A stretch of DNA of 64,000 nt, taken from assembly GCF_003056725.1 (NCBI RefSeq), contig NZ_QBKZ01000015.1:154760-218759 (forward strand), given 5' to 3'. Positions 8,836-17,803 of this stretch are shown piece after piece. The DNA is from Mangrovicoccus ximenensis. GTDB taxonomy: Bacteria > Pseudomonadota > Alphaproteobacteria > Rhodobacterales > Rhodobacteraceae. Each line of letters starts with the position of its first letter. The first letter of the stretch is position 1. Below the pieces are notes generated by a model that was not told where the DNA came from, did no database searches, and worked only from the letters and a program-made list of their open reading frames with translations. Position numbers and translations under genes: made by a program.

Positions 8836-9228
8836 TCAGCCCAGAAGCCGCCGGATTTCTCCGGGAAGTCCGATGGGTCGGCGGCTGTCGAGGTCGATGA
8901 TCAGCGACACCGCCCGCACCGCGGCCAGCGCCGCGCCGGTCGCCAGATCCTCGAGCTGGTGGCAGACCTCCACCGTCTTCGAACCGGGCGGGCCGAACCA
9001 CGTCACCAGCCGCACCGGCATGCCGGGCCGGGCGGGCCCTAGGCGCTCGATCTTCAGCTCGACATTCACCCGGCCGAGTCCGCGCCCGTAGAACGCGTCG
9101 GGCGGCAGGCCGGAGGCCATCCAGAAGGGCGCATTGCCCTCGGCGACCTTGCCCTGCACCGCCTCCATCGTCAGATTGCCGGCCGCGTCGAAGTCGGTCG
9201 GCCGCAGCACCGAGGCATGCGACGGCAC
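8836..9228 (-). pseudogene. Hotdog-fold thioesterase, probably 5'-truncated
   Basis: 130 residues with the second half of a hotdog thioesterase: YGRGLGRVNVELKIERLGPA, GMPVRLVTWFGPPGSKTVEV, HQLEDLATGAALAAV. The first part (MPSHASVLRPTDFD...) fits the family poorly and the usual N-terminal hotdog helix/catalytic segment is not clear. The 5' end lies ten bases from a short repeated motif (9239-9252) and from the tail of the RraA-like gene. I infer truncation at this junction. It may still be translated from the ATG at 9228. It is convergent with the MFS gene. Confidence 0.55.
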
Positions 9229-9920
9229 GCCCCGCCCATTGAGTCAGAGCCGAATTCGCAGCCGAGCTTCTTCAGTGCGGCATCGACCCAGGTCCGGTCG
9301 TTGGTGCCTTCCGCGATCTGTTTCATCTGCCGCGTTTCGGCATCCTGTTTCGCCTCGGTTTTGGCAAGGATTTCCTCGGCTTCCGCGACAGGAACCGACA
9401 GAACGCCATCGGCATCGCCGATCACGATGTCGCCGGGATTGATCACCATGCCGCCAAGGCAGATCGGCACGTTCACCTCGCCCGGACCATCCTTGTACGG
9501 GCCGCGATGCGTCACGCCAACCGCGAAGGTCGGCAGGTTGGTCTCGACGAAGGCGTCGAGGTCGCGGATCGCGCCGTTCAGCACGAAGCCGACAACGCCG
9601 CGCTTGATCGCATAGGCCAGCATCAGCTCGCCCATCAGCGCATTGGTGCACTCGCCGCCGGCATCGACGACGATCACGTCGCCGGGAACGGCCATGTCGA
9701 TCGCCTTGTGCAGCATCAGGTTGTCGCCCGGACGGCAGCGCACGGTCAGCGCGACGCCGGCCATGCCGCCTTCGCGGTGCATCGGGCGCAGGTCGGGACC
9801 GGCCGCGGAGAGGCGGGACATGGAGTCGGAGACATTGGCGACCGGCAGCTTGGCGAAGCGGTCGACCAGCGCCTTCGGCGCGACCTGGGTGCGTTCGAGG
9901 ACGCGGAAACCGATGGGCAT
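9171..9920 (-). CDS. RraA-like protein (HMG/CHA aldolase family), C-terminus altered
   Basis: A member of the RraA/4-hydroxy-4-methyl-2-oxoglutarate aldolase family. These are divalent-metal enzymes, some of which act in aromatic breakdown. Core motifs are present: MAGVALTVRCRPGDN, VVDAGGECTNALMGELM, GVVGFVLNGAIRDLD and GDIVIGDADGVLSVP. Homology ends at ALKKLGCEF near base 9252; the frame then runs on through the junction motif into the thioesterase region, stopping at 9171. About 25 foreign residues are therefore appended. ATG at 9920. It lies two bases after the hydroxyacid dehydrogenase, and the two form one operon. The core is complete, so activity is possible. Confidence 0.8.
   Translation of the reverse strand: MPIGFRVLERTQVAPKALVDRFAKLPVANVSDSMSRLSAAGPDLRPMHREGGMAGVALTVRCRPGDNLMLHKAIDMAVPGDVIVVDAGGECTNALMGELMLAYAIKRGVVGFVLNGAIRDLDAFVETNLPTFAVGVTHRGPYKDGPGEVNVPICLGGMVINPGDIVIGDADGVLSVPVAEAEEILAKTEAKQDAETRQMKQIAEGTNDRTWVDAALKKLGCEFGSDSMGGACRRMPRCCGRPTSTRPAI
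9237..9252 (+). repeat. Short shared junction motif (copy 1)
   Basis: ATTGAGTCAGAGC is followed by CGAATTC. The same string, with one inserted C before CGAATTC, recurs at 43572-43590 next to tctC. Here it sits exactly between the thioesterase and RraA-like fragments. It is probably the outer end of an unidentified IS. Confidence 0.5.
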
Positions 9921-9922
9921 GG

Positions 9923-10933
9923 TTATTCCCCTGCTTTGGTGGAGGTCTCTTGCGCTTCGGCGAGAAGCGCGCGGTTGATGATGCGCTGCGGCGGCAGTTC
10001 CTCGCCTGCGAGGTACTTGAAGATGCCGGTCACCGCCTCGACGCCGACGCGGGCATTGGCCTCGCCGGTGACGCCGCCGATATGCGGCGTGACGACGATG
10101 CGCGGCTCGTCCCAGAACGGATGGTCGGCGGCCGGCGGCTCCACCGCGAAGCTGTCGAGACCGGCGCCTGCCAGGCGGCCCGAACGGACCGCGTCCAGGA
10201 GCGCGGCCTCGTCGATCAGCCCGCCGCGGGCGGTGTTCACGACATAGCTGCCCTCGGGCATCAGCGCGAGCGTGTCGGCATTGAGGATGCCGCGGGTCTG
10301 GTCGGTCAGCGGGCAGTGCAGGCTCAGCACCTGCGACTGGCGCGCCAGATCCTCGAAGCTGTCGCAGCGGCGCGCGCCGATCTCCTCGAAGGCCGCGTCG
10401 GGCGCATAGGGGTCGAAGCCGATCAGCTCCATGCCCAGGCCCTTGGCGATATGGCCGGTGGCCCGCGCGATCGCGCCCATGCCCATCAGGCCCAGCGTCA
10501 TCCCGGCGATTTCCTTGCCCTTGAAGCCCGGCTTTTCCCAGCGGCCTTCGCGCAGCGAGGTGTCGAGCGGCAGGATGCGCTTCACGCAGGTCATCATCAG
10601 CGCGATGGCATGTTCGGCGACCGAGACGGCATTCGCGCCGGTCGCGACCAGCACCGGAATGCCGTGGCGGGCCGCGGCGGGCAGGTCGATGTTGTCGACG
10701 CCGACGCCGTGCTTCGAGATCACCTTCAGCGTTTCCGCGCCGTCCAGCACCGAGGCGTCGATCCGGCCCATCCGCGACACGATCCCGACCGCGCCGGTCT
10801 TGCCCAGGTATTCGGCGATGACCGCGCTGTCGGCATAGGGCGGCGTGTGCACCGCCTCGTAGCCATGCTCCTGCACCAGCTTGGCAGCGGCGGGATGCAG
10901 ATCCGGCCCGGTCACGAGGATGGTCTTGGTCAT
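9923..10933 (-). CDS. D-2-hydroxyacid dehydrogenase (SerA-like)
   Basis: 336 residues of the NAD-dependent D-isomer 2-hydroxyacid dehydrogenase family. The Rossmann motif is GLMGMGAIAR; catalytic Arg is in NTARGGLID, Glu in LDSFAVEPP and His in TPHIGGVTGEA. The length fits hydroxypyruvate/phosphoglycerate-type enzymes without an ACT domain. The ATG at 10933 is preferred because GGAGA lies upstream; an ATG five codons earlier is possible. It is the first gene of an operon with the RraA-like protein and is divergent from a LysR gene, its likely regulator. The substrate is not determined, but pairing with an RraA-type aldolase suggests a carboxylate catabolic step. Confidence 0.85.
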   Translation of the reverse strand: MTKTILVTGPDLHPAAAKLVQEHGYEAVHTPPYADSAVIAEYLGKTGAVGIVSRMGRIDASVLDGAETLKVISKHGVGVDNIDLPAAARHGIPVLVATGANAVSVAEHAIALMMTCVKRILPLDTSLREGRWEKPGFKGKEIAGMTLGLMGMGAIARATGHIAKGLGMELIGFDPYAPDAAFEEIGARRCDSFEDLARQSQVLSLHCPLTDQTRGILNADTLALMPEGSYVVNTARGGLIDEAALLDAVRSGRLAGAGLDSFAVEPPAADHPFWDEPRIVVTPHIGGVTGEANARVGVEAVTGIFKYLAGEELPPQRIINRALLAEAQETSTKAGE

Positions 10934-11122
10934 GGCAAAGGTCTCCATGCGCCCGCCATCGACCACGATGCGGGCGTCCTGTTCGTCTGTGCTGTCGATG
11001 GTTTGCGCGGAAAGGGCTCCGTCCCGGACCGCGCATCCTCCTGGCGGGAGGGGTATACCAAAGAACTTCTTCACAACAGCGAATAGTTCTGGTTCTCTAA
11101 TTAAGAAAAACTGGATGAAGCC
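10934..11122. promoter_or_regulatory. Divergent promoter region with candidate LysR operator
   Basis: 189 bases between the dehydrogenase (minus) and LysR (plus). The part next to lysR is AT-richer than the surroundings. An inverted repeat AGAAC-N19-GTTCT (about 11062-11090) lies close to the LysR start and could be its binding site. Assignment is by position and symmetry only. Confidence 0.4.
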
Positions 11123-12016
11123 ATGGATACCCGCCAATTGAAGACTGTGCTCGCGATCCGCGCGCATGGCACCTTTGCAAATGCTGCAGATGTCGTGGGG
11201 CTGACGCCCTCCGCGGTCAGCCAGCAGATCCAGGCGCTGGAGGCCGAGCTGGGCGTGCGGATCTTCGAACGGACCTCGCGGCCGCCGAAGCTCACCTCCG
11301 AAGGCATGCAGGTGCTGGAGATGGCCGAGGACATCCTGCGCATCGCCGAGGACACCAAGGCCAGCCTCGGCGGCGACCGGGTGGCGGGGATGCTGATGCT
11401 GGGCTCGGTGCGCTCGAGCGCGCTCAACCTGCTGCCGCGGGCGATCGTGCGGATGAACCGCGACTATCCCGAGCTGCGCACCAACCTGCGGGTGTCGCTC
11501 TCGGCGCCGCTGATCGCCGATGTCGCGGCCGGGCGGCTCGACGCGGCGGTGGTGGCCGAGCATGTCGGCTTCCCCTCTTCGCTGCGCTGGAGCCCGTTCC
11601 TGCGCGAACCGCTCTGGCTGATCGCGCCGAAGGGGACCGACCTGAGCGATCCGATGAAGGCGCTGAACACCCTGCCCTATGTCCGGTTCCGCAGCGCCGT
11701 GCCTCTGGCCAACCTGATCGATACCGAGCTGTCGCGGATGGGCGCCGACGTCAACGACATCGCCGAACTCGACACGGTCGGCTCGATCGTCACCTGCGTG
11801 CGCCAGGCGCTGGGGATCTCGGTCGTGCCGCATGCGGCGCTGCAGCATCCCGATGACGACGACCTGACCAAGGCACCTTTCGGCGACCCGCAGATCAAGC
11901 GCCATATCGGCATCATCGAGCGGGCGGTCTCGCCGCGGGCCGGCATCATCGCGCGGCTGCACGAGGTGCTGGCCGGGCTCTCCGAGGAACACGGCATGCC
12001 CCGCCCGGCGGGTTGA
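11123..12016 (+). CDS. LysR-family transcriptional regulator
   Basis: A complete 297-residue LysR protein. The N-terminal winged helix (residues 1-60, MDTRQLKTVLAIRAHGTFAN, LTPSAVSQQIQALEAELGV) is followed by a periplasmic-binding-protein-like effector domain (about 90-290). It is divergent from the hydroxyacid dehydrogenase/RraA operon, the classic position for a LysR activator, so control of that operon by a pathway intermediate is likely. About 160 bases without a gene follow before the integrase fragment. Confidence 0.9.
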   Translation: MDTRQLKTVLAIRAHGTFANAADVVGLTPSAVSQQIQALEAELGVRIFERTSRPPKLTSEGMQVLEMAEDILRIAEDTKASLGGDRVAGMLMLGSVRSSALNLLPRAIVRMNRDYPELRTNLRVSLSAPLIADVAAGRLDAAVVAEHVGFPSSLRWSPFLREPLWLIAPKGTDLSDPMKALNTLPYVRFRSAVPLANLIDTELSRMGADVNDIAELDTVGSIVTCVRQALGISVVPHAALQHPDDDDLTKAPFGDPQIKRHIGIIERAVSPRAGIIARLHEVLAGLSEEHGMPRPAG

Positions 12017-12174
12017 TCCGGGCCGTCCGATCCGGTCATCCGCTGCGGGCAGGACCGGGAATTGCGCTCGGACCGAGCCGGGACGGAAGCGCCTCCAAAG
12101 GCCGCCAAACCTGGCGGAGCGCCGCGGCGGCCTTGCTGCGGGTCCTGCCTAGCCGGTAAGGCGGTACAAACCGA

Positions 12175-12786
12175 GTGCTTACGAAGGAGCGCTTCATGAC
12201 CCGCCGCGAGGTCGCCTATCTCCTGCGCGGCGCCCGCAGCCTGCGCAAGGACGGTCGGCGCCTGCAGTGGTTCATCATCCTCGGCATCTACACCGGCGGG
12301 CGGAAGGCGGCGATGCTGGCCACCCGCATCAGCTCCGAGCCGGTCCTGAACTCCGGACGCCTGGACCCGGTCAGCGGCCTGTTCATCCGCCGCGGCGCAG
12401 GAGAGCGAGCGACGAAGAAGGAACGGAACCCGTGCCGCATGCCGCGCCAACTGCTCGGCCATGTACGGCGCAAGGCGCGCCTGGGACACCGCTGCTTCGT
12501 CCAGGACAATCGCGGCTGCCAGATAGGCGACATCAAGAAGGGCTGGGCCGGAGCGATCGAGGCGGCCCACGAGCTGGCCAGGCGCGATGGCATAGAGATA
12601 GACCTGAGCGGCGTAACCCCGCACACGCTGAAGCACACGGCCTGCACTTGGTCGATGCAGCGCGGCGCCGACATCTACCAAGCTGCGGCCTACTTCTCGA
12701 CCAGCGTCGAGACCTTCACGCGGACCTACGCCCACCACCATCCGGCATTTCAGGAATCAGCAGTGCGCGCTATGGAGAGCCGATGA
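12175..12786 (+). pseudogene. Tyrosine recombinase (integrase), catalytic-domain fragment
   Basis: About 200 residues of a phage/island-type tyrosine integrase. Visible elements are the first catalytic Arg (GIYTGGRKAAML), the box-II region TPHTLKHTACTWSMQRGAD, and the C-terminal nucleophile Tyr in RTYAHHHPAFQ. The Arg of the usual HxxR motif is Lys (HTLKH). The SAM-like arm- and core-binding domain (about 150 residues) is absent. It ends about 90 bases from the 3' end of a tRNA-Arg gene, the usual att site of such elements. The rest of the island is gone; LysR and suf genes flank it. Dead integrase remnant. Confidence 0.8.
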
Positions 12787-12874
12787 CATGGCCCGTCAAG
12801 AGCATGTATCAGTCGCTCGCGACAGTTACGAAACGGTCGCGCTTTCAATTTCGGCTTGCAAGTCGTTGATTTTA

Positions 12875-12951
12875 TGGCGCACCCATGAGGATTCGAACCT
12901 CAGACCTCTGCCTTCGGAGGGCAGCGCTCTATCCAGCTGAGCTATGGGTGC
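12875..12951 (-). tRNA. tRNA-Arg (anticodon CCG)
   Basis: On the minus strand, acceptor GCACCCA pairs with TGGGTGC. The D-arm contains AGCTCAGCTGGATAGAGC, the anticodon arm is CTGCC-CTCCGAA-GGCAG (anticodon CCG), and the T-arm contains GGTTCGAATCC. The 3' end has discriminator G and an encoded CCA (77 nt in all). Its 3' end faces the integrase fragment, so it was probably the attachment site. Confidence 0.95.
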
Positions 12952-13023
12952 GTGAGCGGCTGTATAGGTGCCGCTGCCGGGACATGCAATCGGAAAAATC
13001 ACTGCCCCGGCGGGAATTTGCGC

Positions 13024-14250
13024 TCAGGCGAAAAGCTCGTGGCAGAGCTCCAGCGCCTCGACCAGCTTGTCGATTTCCGCCTCGGTATTGTAGAGGCCGA
13101 AAGACGCCCGGCAGGTCGCCGAAACGCCCAGATGCTGCATCAGCGGCTGCGCGCAGTGATGGCCCGCCCGCACCGCAACGCCCTTCTTGTCGAGCACCGT
13201 CGAGATGTCATGGGCATGGGCGGCGCCCTCGAGCGTGAAGGAGAAGATCGCCGCCTTGTCCGGCGCCTGCCCCTGCACGTTCACCCAGTTCAGCCCGTCG
13301 AGCCGCTGGCGCGCATAGGCACAGAGCCGGTCCTCATGCGCCGCGATGTTCTCCATGCCCAGATCCATCAGGTAATCGAGCGCGGCGCCCAGACCGATGG
13401 TCTGGACGATGCCGGGCGTGCCGGCCTCGAACTTCATCGGCGGATCGGCATAGGTCACCAGATCGCGGGTCACTTCGCGGATCATGTCGCCGCCGCCCAG
13501 GAAGGGCCGCATCTCGGCGAGCCGCTCCTTGCGGATCCAGATCGCGCCCGAGCCCGAGGGACCGTAAAGCTTGTGGCCGGTGATCGCGTAGAAATCGCAG
13601 CCCAGCTCCTCGACATTCACCGGCATGTGAACCGAACCCTGCGAGCCGTCGACCAGCACCGGAACGCCCCTGGCGCGGGCTGCCTCGCAGATCGCCCGCA
13701 CGTCGACCTTGGTGCCCAGCACGTTCGAGACCTGGGTGACCGCGACCAGCTTGGTCTTCGGCCCGATCGCGTCGATCACCTTCTGCGGATCGAGCGCGCC
13801 GGTGGCATCGGGCTCCACCCATTTCAGCACCGCGCCCTGGCGTTCGCGCAGGAAATGCCACGGCACGATATTGGCATGGTGTTCCATCACGCTGAGCACG
13901 ATCTCGTCGCCCGGCTCGAAGCGCGGCGCCGCCCAGGCATAGGAGACGAGGTTGATCCCCTCGGTCGTGCCGGTGGTGAAAACGACCTCGTGCTCGTCTT
14001 TCGCGCCGAGGAAGCGGGCGACCTTGCCGCGCACCGCCTCGTATTTCTCGGTGGCAAGGTTCGACAGGTAATGCAGCCCGCGATGGACGTTGGAATATTC
14101 CTCGGCATAGCCGCGGGTGACCGCGTCGATCACCGCCTGCGGCTTCTGCGCCGAAGCGCCGTTGTCGAGATAGACCAGCGGCTTGCCGTTCACCTCGCGC
14201 GAGAGGATCGGGAAATCGGCACGGATCTTGTCGATGTCAAGCACCGGCAC
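13024..14250 (-). CDS. sufS: SufS cysteine desulfurase
   Basis: A 408-residue PLP-dependent group-II cysteine desulfurase that mobilises sulfur from cysteine for Fe-S cluster assembly. The PLP lysine is Lys227 (ITGHKLYGPSG) and the catalytic Cys is Cys380 in SATCRASFGLYNT, preceded by the RAGHHCAQPLM loop. Full length. The start overlaps the end of the YIP1 gene by 14 bases, so the two are co-transcribed. In related genomes sufB, sufC and sufD lie upstream; here they are missing because the region behind the YIP1 gene is joined to ftsQ. Confidence 0.95.
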   Translation of the reverse strand: MPVLDIDKIRADFPILSREVNGKPLVYLDNGASAQKPQAVIDAVTRGYAEEYSNVHRGLHYLSNLATEKYEAVRGKVARFLGAKDEHEVVFTTGTTEGINLVSYAWAAPRFEPGDEIVLSVMEHHANIVPWHFLRERQGAVLKWVEPDATGALDPQKVIDAIGPKTKLVAVTQVSNVLGTKVDVRAICEAARARGVPVLVDGSQGSVHMPVNVEELGCDFYAITGHKLYGPSGSGAIWIRKERLAEMRPFLGGGDMIREVTRDLVTYADPPMKFEAGTPGIVQTIGLGAALDYLMDLGMENIAAHEDRLCAYARQRLDGLNWVNVQGQAPDKAAIFSFTLEGAAHAHDISTVLDKKGVAVRAGHHCAQPLMQHLGVSATCRASFGLYNTEAEIDKLVEALELCHELFA

Positions 14251-14866
14251 CTCCTGTGAAAGTCAGCCCCATGAAGGACAGGATGAGGGACAGGGCGAAG
14301 CTGAAGGCCAGCACCGAGGCAATGGTCATCAGGAAGACCAGCCAGAGGCTGCGGAAGCCGTGGATCTCGGCGACGAAGGCCGTGAAGACCCAGGTGACCA
14401 GCGCGAAGCTCGCCACCATCACCAGAAGGCCCGGAAAGCCGGCTCCGGTGAAGGACAGCAGGAACAGCAGCACCAGCTGGGCGAGCTGGACCACCACCAT
14501 CACGACCTCGAGCCAGCTCATCAGCAGCAGGCTGCGCTCGAGCGTGCCCTGCCCGCCCATGATCCGGCCGATATGGTGCACGGCAAACACCGTCAGCACC
14601 AGGCCGCCGAGCTGCAGCCCCGCCATCAGCAGCGGACCCAGGATGACGGGATCGCCGCCCGGCACCGGACCGGGCAGGAACAGCAGCGCCGCCACCTGGC
14701 CGATCAGCGCGGACACGATGGCGACGGTGAACAGGATCAGCCACAGCACGTTCTGCGGCAGCTGCATCGCAAGAATCTGGCGGGCCGTGCCGCGCGGATC
14801 GCGCAGCGTGGCCAGGACAAGGGCGAGGATGCCCCCGGGGGTGAAATCGTCAAGGCGCGGTGTCAT
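14237..14866 (-). CDS. YIP1-family inner-membrane protein
   Basis: A 209-residue protein with five hydrophobic segments. The N-terminal PRGTARQILAMQLPQNVLWL and central GLVLTVFAVHHIGRIMGGQG stretches are typical of the bacterial YIP1-domain proteins found inside alphaproteobacterial suf operons. Function unknown; possibly membrane-associated support of Suf. It overlaps sufS by 14 bases and starts ten bases after the upstream fused ftsQ frame. Confidence 0.8.
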   Translation of the reverse strand: MTPRLDDFTPGGILALVLATLRDPRGTARQILAMQLPQNVLWLILFTVAIVSALIGQVAALLFLPGPVPGGDPVILGPLLMAGLQLGGLVLTVFAVHHIGRIMGGQGTLERSLLLMSWLEVVMVVVQLAQLVLLFLLSFTGAGFPGLLVMVASFALVTWVFTAFVAEIHGFRSLWLVFLMTIASVLAFSFALSLILSFMGLTFTGGAGA

Positions 14867-14875
14867 GGGCCTCCC

Positions 14876-15640
14876 CTACGCCAGCTCGTCGCGGCCGGCA
14901 ATGCCCGGCCCGGGACGCGCCGCCGCACGCATCGACAGAACCCAGAGCGCCAGCCAGCCGGCCAGTGCCACGGTGGTCACGAGGTCGAGCGCAGTTCCAG
15001 GTCCGGCCATCGCCGCCACCAGCCCGCGGAACAGCCACATCGGGCTCGAGGCGAGGAATGCCCAGAAGGTCGCGATGCGCGCGCCGTACCAGCCGGCCTT
15101 CAGCGGCAGCTCGGGCGCGGCATCGCGCGTCTCGGCCACCGCGACCCGCATGCCGCCCTCGTCGAGCAGCGCCAGCCCGCGCGCGGTGCGCCAGATCACC
15201 ACCGGCTGGCGCTGGGTGATCTCCAGCATCAGCGCGCCGCCCAGCACGACATGCGCGTTGACATGCTCGACCGCGTCGAAGGCGGTGACCTTGACGCGGA
15301 TCTCGTCAAGATCGAGATCGAGAACGCTGACCGGGAATTCGAGATCGAGCACCCGGCGGATCTCGCGGGTCAGCTCCGGCGAGGCGCCCTTGACCGCCAT
15401 CTGCTTGACCTGGAAATCCGGCTGGTCGCGCATCCGCGCCATCACGGCGACCTGGACATTGGTGATCAGCTCCTGTGAGCCGGGCTGGCTGGCCCAGAGC
15501 CCGATGCCGCCGCCGATCACCCCCATCGGCAGGAGCCAGAGCATGGAGATGCGGAAGACCGGCGACAGCCACAGCCGGTTGACGCGGTAGGCGATCCGCG
15601 ACGGCGCATAGTCATCGCGTGGCGCCTTCACCGCGCACAT
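14876..15640 (-). pseudogene. ftsQ: FtsQ N-terminal part fused in frame to a foreign membrane-protein tail
   Basis: Residues 1-180 are FtsQ, the POTRA-containing divisome protein. There is a cytoplasmic start, a TM segment (about 28-50), POTRA (about 72-140, VKQMAVKGASPEL, VTAFDAVEHVNAHVVLGGAL) and the beginning of the beta domain (QRQPVVIWRTARGLALLDEG). At about base 15101 homology stops. The last 74 residues (KAGWYGARIATFWAFLASSP...) are a different two-helix membrane tail, probably from a suf-operon gene. The C-terminal beta domain that binds FtsB/FtsL is lost, as are ftsA and ftsZ. FtsQ is essential, so another copy or a misassembly is required. The start overlaps ddl by 13 bases. Confidence 0.8.
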
Positions 15641-16536
15641 GAGGCATCCTCCACCATCCAGCGGCAGAGCTCGGGGAAGGACAGGCCGCAATGCGCCGCC
15701 TGTTCGGGGGCCAGAGAGGTGGGCGTCAGGCCCGGCTGGGTGTTGACCTCGAGAAGGATCAGCCCGTCGAGCCCGCGGGCTTCGTCCCAGCGGAAATCGG
15801 TCCGGCTCAGGCCGCGGCATCCCAGCGCCTCGTGCGCCCGCTCGGCATAGTCGAGGCAGGCCGCGAAGATCTCGGCCGGGATCTCGGCGGGGATGACGTG
15901 GCGCGAGCCGCCGGGGCGGTATTTCGCGTCGTAGTCATACCAGCCGTCGGTCAGGATGTCGGTCACGGTCAGCGCCTTGCCGTCGATCACCGCGGTGGTC
16001 AGCTCGCGGCCCGGGGCGAAGGTTTCCACCATCACCTCGGCCGGCATCGTGTCCGACAGCTTAGGCGGCGCGTTGGCGCCCTCCTGCACGAGGTAGACCC
16101 CGACCGAGGAGCCCTCGTTGTTTGGCTTGACCACATAGGGCGGCGCCAGCACATGGGCGGCCTCGGCCTCGTCGCGGCTGACGATGCGGCTTTCCATCAC
16201 CGGCAGCCCGGCGGCGGCCAGCACGGCCTTGGATTTCTGCTTGTCCATCGCCAGCGCCGAGGCGGTCACCCCGGAATGGGTATAGGGGATGCGCATCCAT
16301 TCGAGGACGCCCTGAACCGCGCCGTCCTCGCCCCAGCGGCCATGCAGGGCATTGAACACGACATCGGGCGCCGCCTCTGCCAGCTGCGCCGCGACCTCGG
16401 CGGTCGGATCGATTTCGGTGACGCGGAAGCCAGCGGCCTTCAGCGCCTTCACGCATTCGGCGCCCGAGGAAAGGGAAACCTCGCGCTCCGAAGACGGCCC
16501 TCCAAGGAGAACCGCTACCAAGGGGTCTTGTGACAT
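15628..16536 (-). CDS. ddl: D-alanine--D-alanine ligase
   Basis: A 302-residue ATP-grasp enzyme making D-Ala-D-Ala for peptidoglycan. Motifs: N-terminal [36 protein letters not shown]-grasp loop [16 protein letters not shown], Mg-binding [20 protein letters not shown]. Full DdlB length. It lies between murB and ftsQ as in the dcw cluster of Rhodobacterales, with its stop inside the ftsQ start. Confidence 0.95.
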   Translation of the reverse strand: MSQDPLVAVLLGGPSSEREVSLSSGAECVKALKAAGFRVTEIDPTAEVAAQLAEAAPDVVFNALHGRWGEDGAVQGVLEWMRIPYTHSGVTASALAMDKQKSKAVLAAAGLPVMESRIVSRDEAEAAHVLAPPYVVKPNNEGSSVGVYLVQEGANAPPKLSDTMPAEVMVETFAPGRELTTAVIDGKALTVTDILTDGWYDYDAKYRPGGSRHVIPAEIPAEIFAACLDYAERAHEALGCRGLSRTDFRWDEARGLDGLILLEVNTQPGLTPTSLAPEQAAHCGLSFPELCRWMVEDASCAR

Positions 16537-16605
16537 GCCCCTGCCTCTCGCTCGGGCCGTTTGCGGCCTCTGACTGCTCTGCCGTCCGGGCTAGCCCCGG
16601 ATCGG

Positions 16606-17562
16606 TTAATCGTTCGTTACTTCGGGATGCACGGGAAGCGGATCGCCGACCCGTTGCACCTCCCAGACTAGCTCAATGCCGTGAAAATCCCAAACCTTTT
16701 TCCGCACCAGCTCGCCCAGGCCTTCCAGATCGGCGGCGGTCGCCCCTCCGGCGTTCACGAGGAAATTGGAATGCATCGGCGACATCTGCGCGCCGCCGAG
16801 CACCGCGCCGCGCATCCCGGCCTCGTCGATCAGCTTCCAGGCCTTCAGCTCGTGGGTATCGTCGGCCCGTCCCGTCGAGGAGAAGCCTGCCGGATTGCGG
16901 AAGGTGCTGCCTGCGGTGCGGTCCTTGGTCGGCTGCGAAGCGTCGCGCTTGGCCAGCTGCTCCTCCATTTTCGCCATGAGCGCCTCGGGATCGCCCGGCT
17001 CGGCGGAAAGCGTGACGCGTGTGATCACAAGATCGGGCGGCAGCTCGGTATGGCGGTAGGCGAAGCCCATGTCCTGCGGCGCCAATGTGATCACCTCGCC
17101 CTGCCGGGTGACGGCCTGCGCCTCGACGAAATGGTCGGCGAGGTAGGCGCCGTAGCAGCCGGCATTCATCCGCGCCGCTCCGCCGATGCTGCCGGGGATG
17201 GTGCGCAGGAAGGTCAGGTCGAGCCCGGCGGCGGCGGCGCGCTTCGCCGCCTGCGCATCCGGGACGGCGGCACCGAGCACGGCGCGGCCTTCGGAGAACT
17301 CCATGCCGTTGAAGCCCCGCCCGAGCCGGATCACGAGGCCGCGGATGCCGCCGTCCCGGACGATCAGGTTGGAGCCGAGCCCCAGCGGGAAAACGGGAGT
17401 TGCCGGGTCAAGCCCGGCAAGGGTGGCGCAGAGGTCATCGAGGTCCTTCGGCTGGAAGAACGTCTCGGCCGGCCCGCCGCAGCGGAGCCAGGTGAGCGGG
17501 GCAAGGGGGCGGTTGCTTTCCATGTGGAGCGATCTAGCTCGTTCGCCTGCCAGAGTCATCAT
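16606..17562 (-). CDS. murB: UDP-N-acetylenolpyruvoylglucosamine reductase MurB
   Basis: An FAD/NADPH enzyme of the second step of UDP-MurNAc synthesis. Motifs: [16 protein letters not shown] (FAD N-terminus), [34 protein letters not shown] (with catalytic region) and STFRNPAG. About 305-318 residues. The start is either 17562 or the internal ATG at 17523 ([10 protein letters not shown]); neither has a strong ribosome site, and the shorter form matches the usual length better. The gene is 69 bases before ddl, with no gene between. Confidence 0.93.
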   Translation of the reverse strand: MMTLAGERARSLHMESNRPLAPLTWLRCGGPAETFFQPKDLDDLCATLAGLDPATPVFPLGLGSNLIVRDGGIRGLVIRLGRGFNGMEFSEGRAVLGAAVPDAQAAKRAAAAGLDLTFLRTIPGSIGGAARMNAGCYGAYLADHFVEAQAVTRQGEVITLAPQDMGFAYRHTELPPDLVITRVTLSAEPGDPEALMAKMEEQLAKRDASQPTKDRTAGSTFRNPAGFSSTGRADDTHELKAWKLIDEAGMRGAVLGGAQMSPMHSNFLVNAGGATAADLEGLGELVRKKVWDFHGIELVWEVQRVGDPLPVHPEVTND

Positions 17563-17623
17563 GTCCCGCTGGGGCTGCGCGGTTTACCGCGCGCCGCAAG
17601 GGCCGCAACCGGAACGCCGAATC

Positions 17624-17803
17624 ATGAAGCCAGCCCTCCTGCTCCTCGCCCTCGCCGCCAGCCTGTCGGGCTGCGTGGAATACTCGACCTCTTCGACCAC
17701 CTCCACGCGCACGACCGCCGACGGCGTCCCGGTCGGATCGAGCAGCTCCGACTGCCGCAGCGTCTCGACCAGCATGATCCCCTCGGGCCCGGACTGCACT
17801 TGA
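17624..17803 (+). CDS. Small putative lipoprotein, 59 aa
   Basis: MKPALLLLALAASLSGC is a textbook lipoprotein signal with lipobox LSGC (Cys17). The 42-residue mature part is Ser/Thr-rich with two further cysteines near the end. It is divergent from murB. Short length and low complexity prevent functional assignment. A codon-level reading to a stop at 17803 is clean. Confidence 0.6.
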   Translation: MKPALLLLALAASLSGCVEYSTSSTTSTRTTADGVPVGSSSSDCRSVSTSMIPSGPDCT

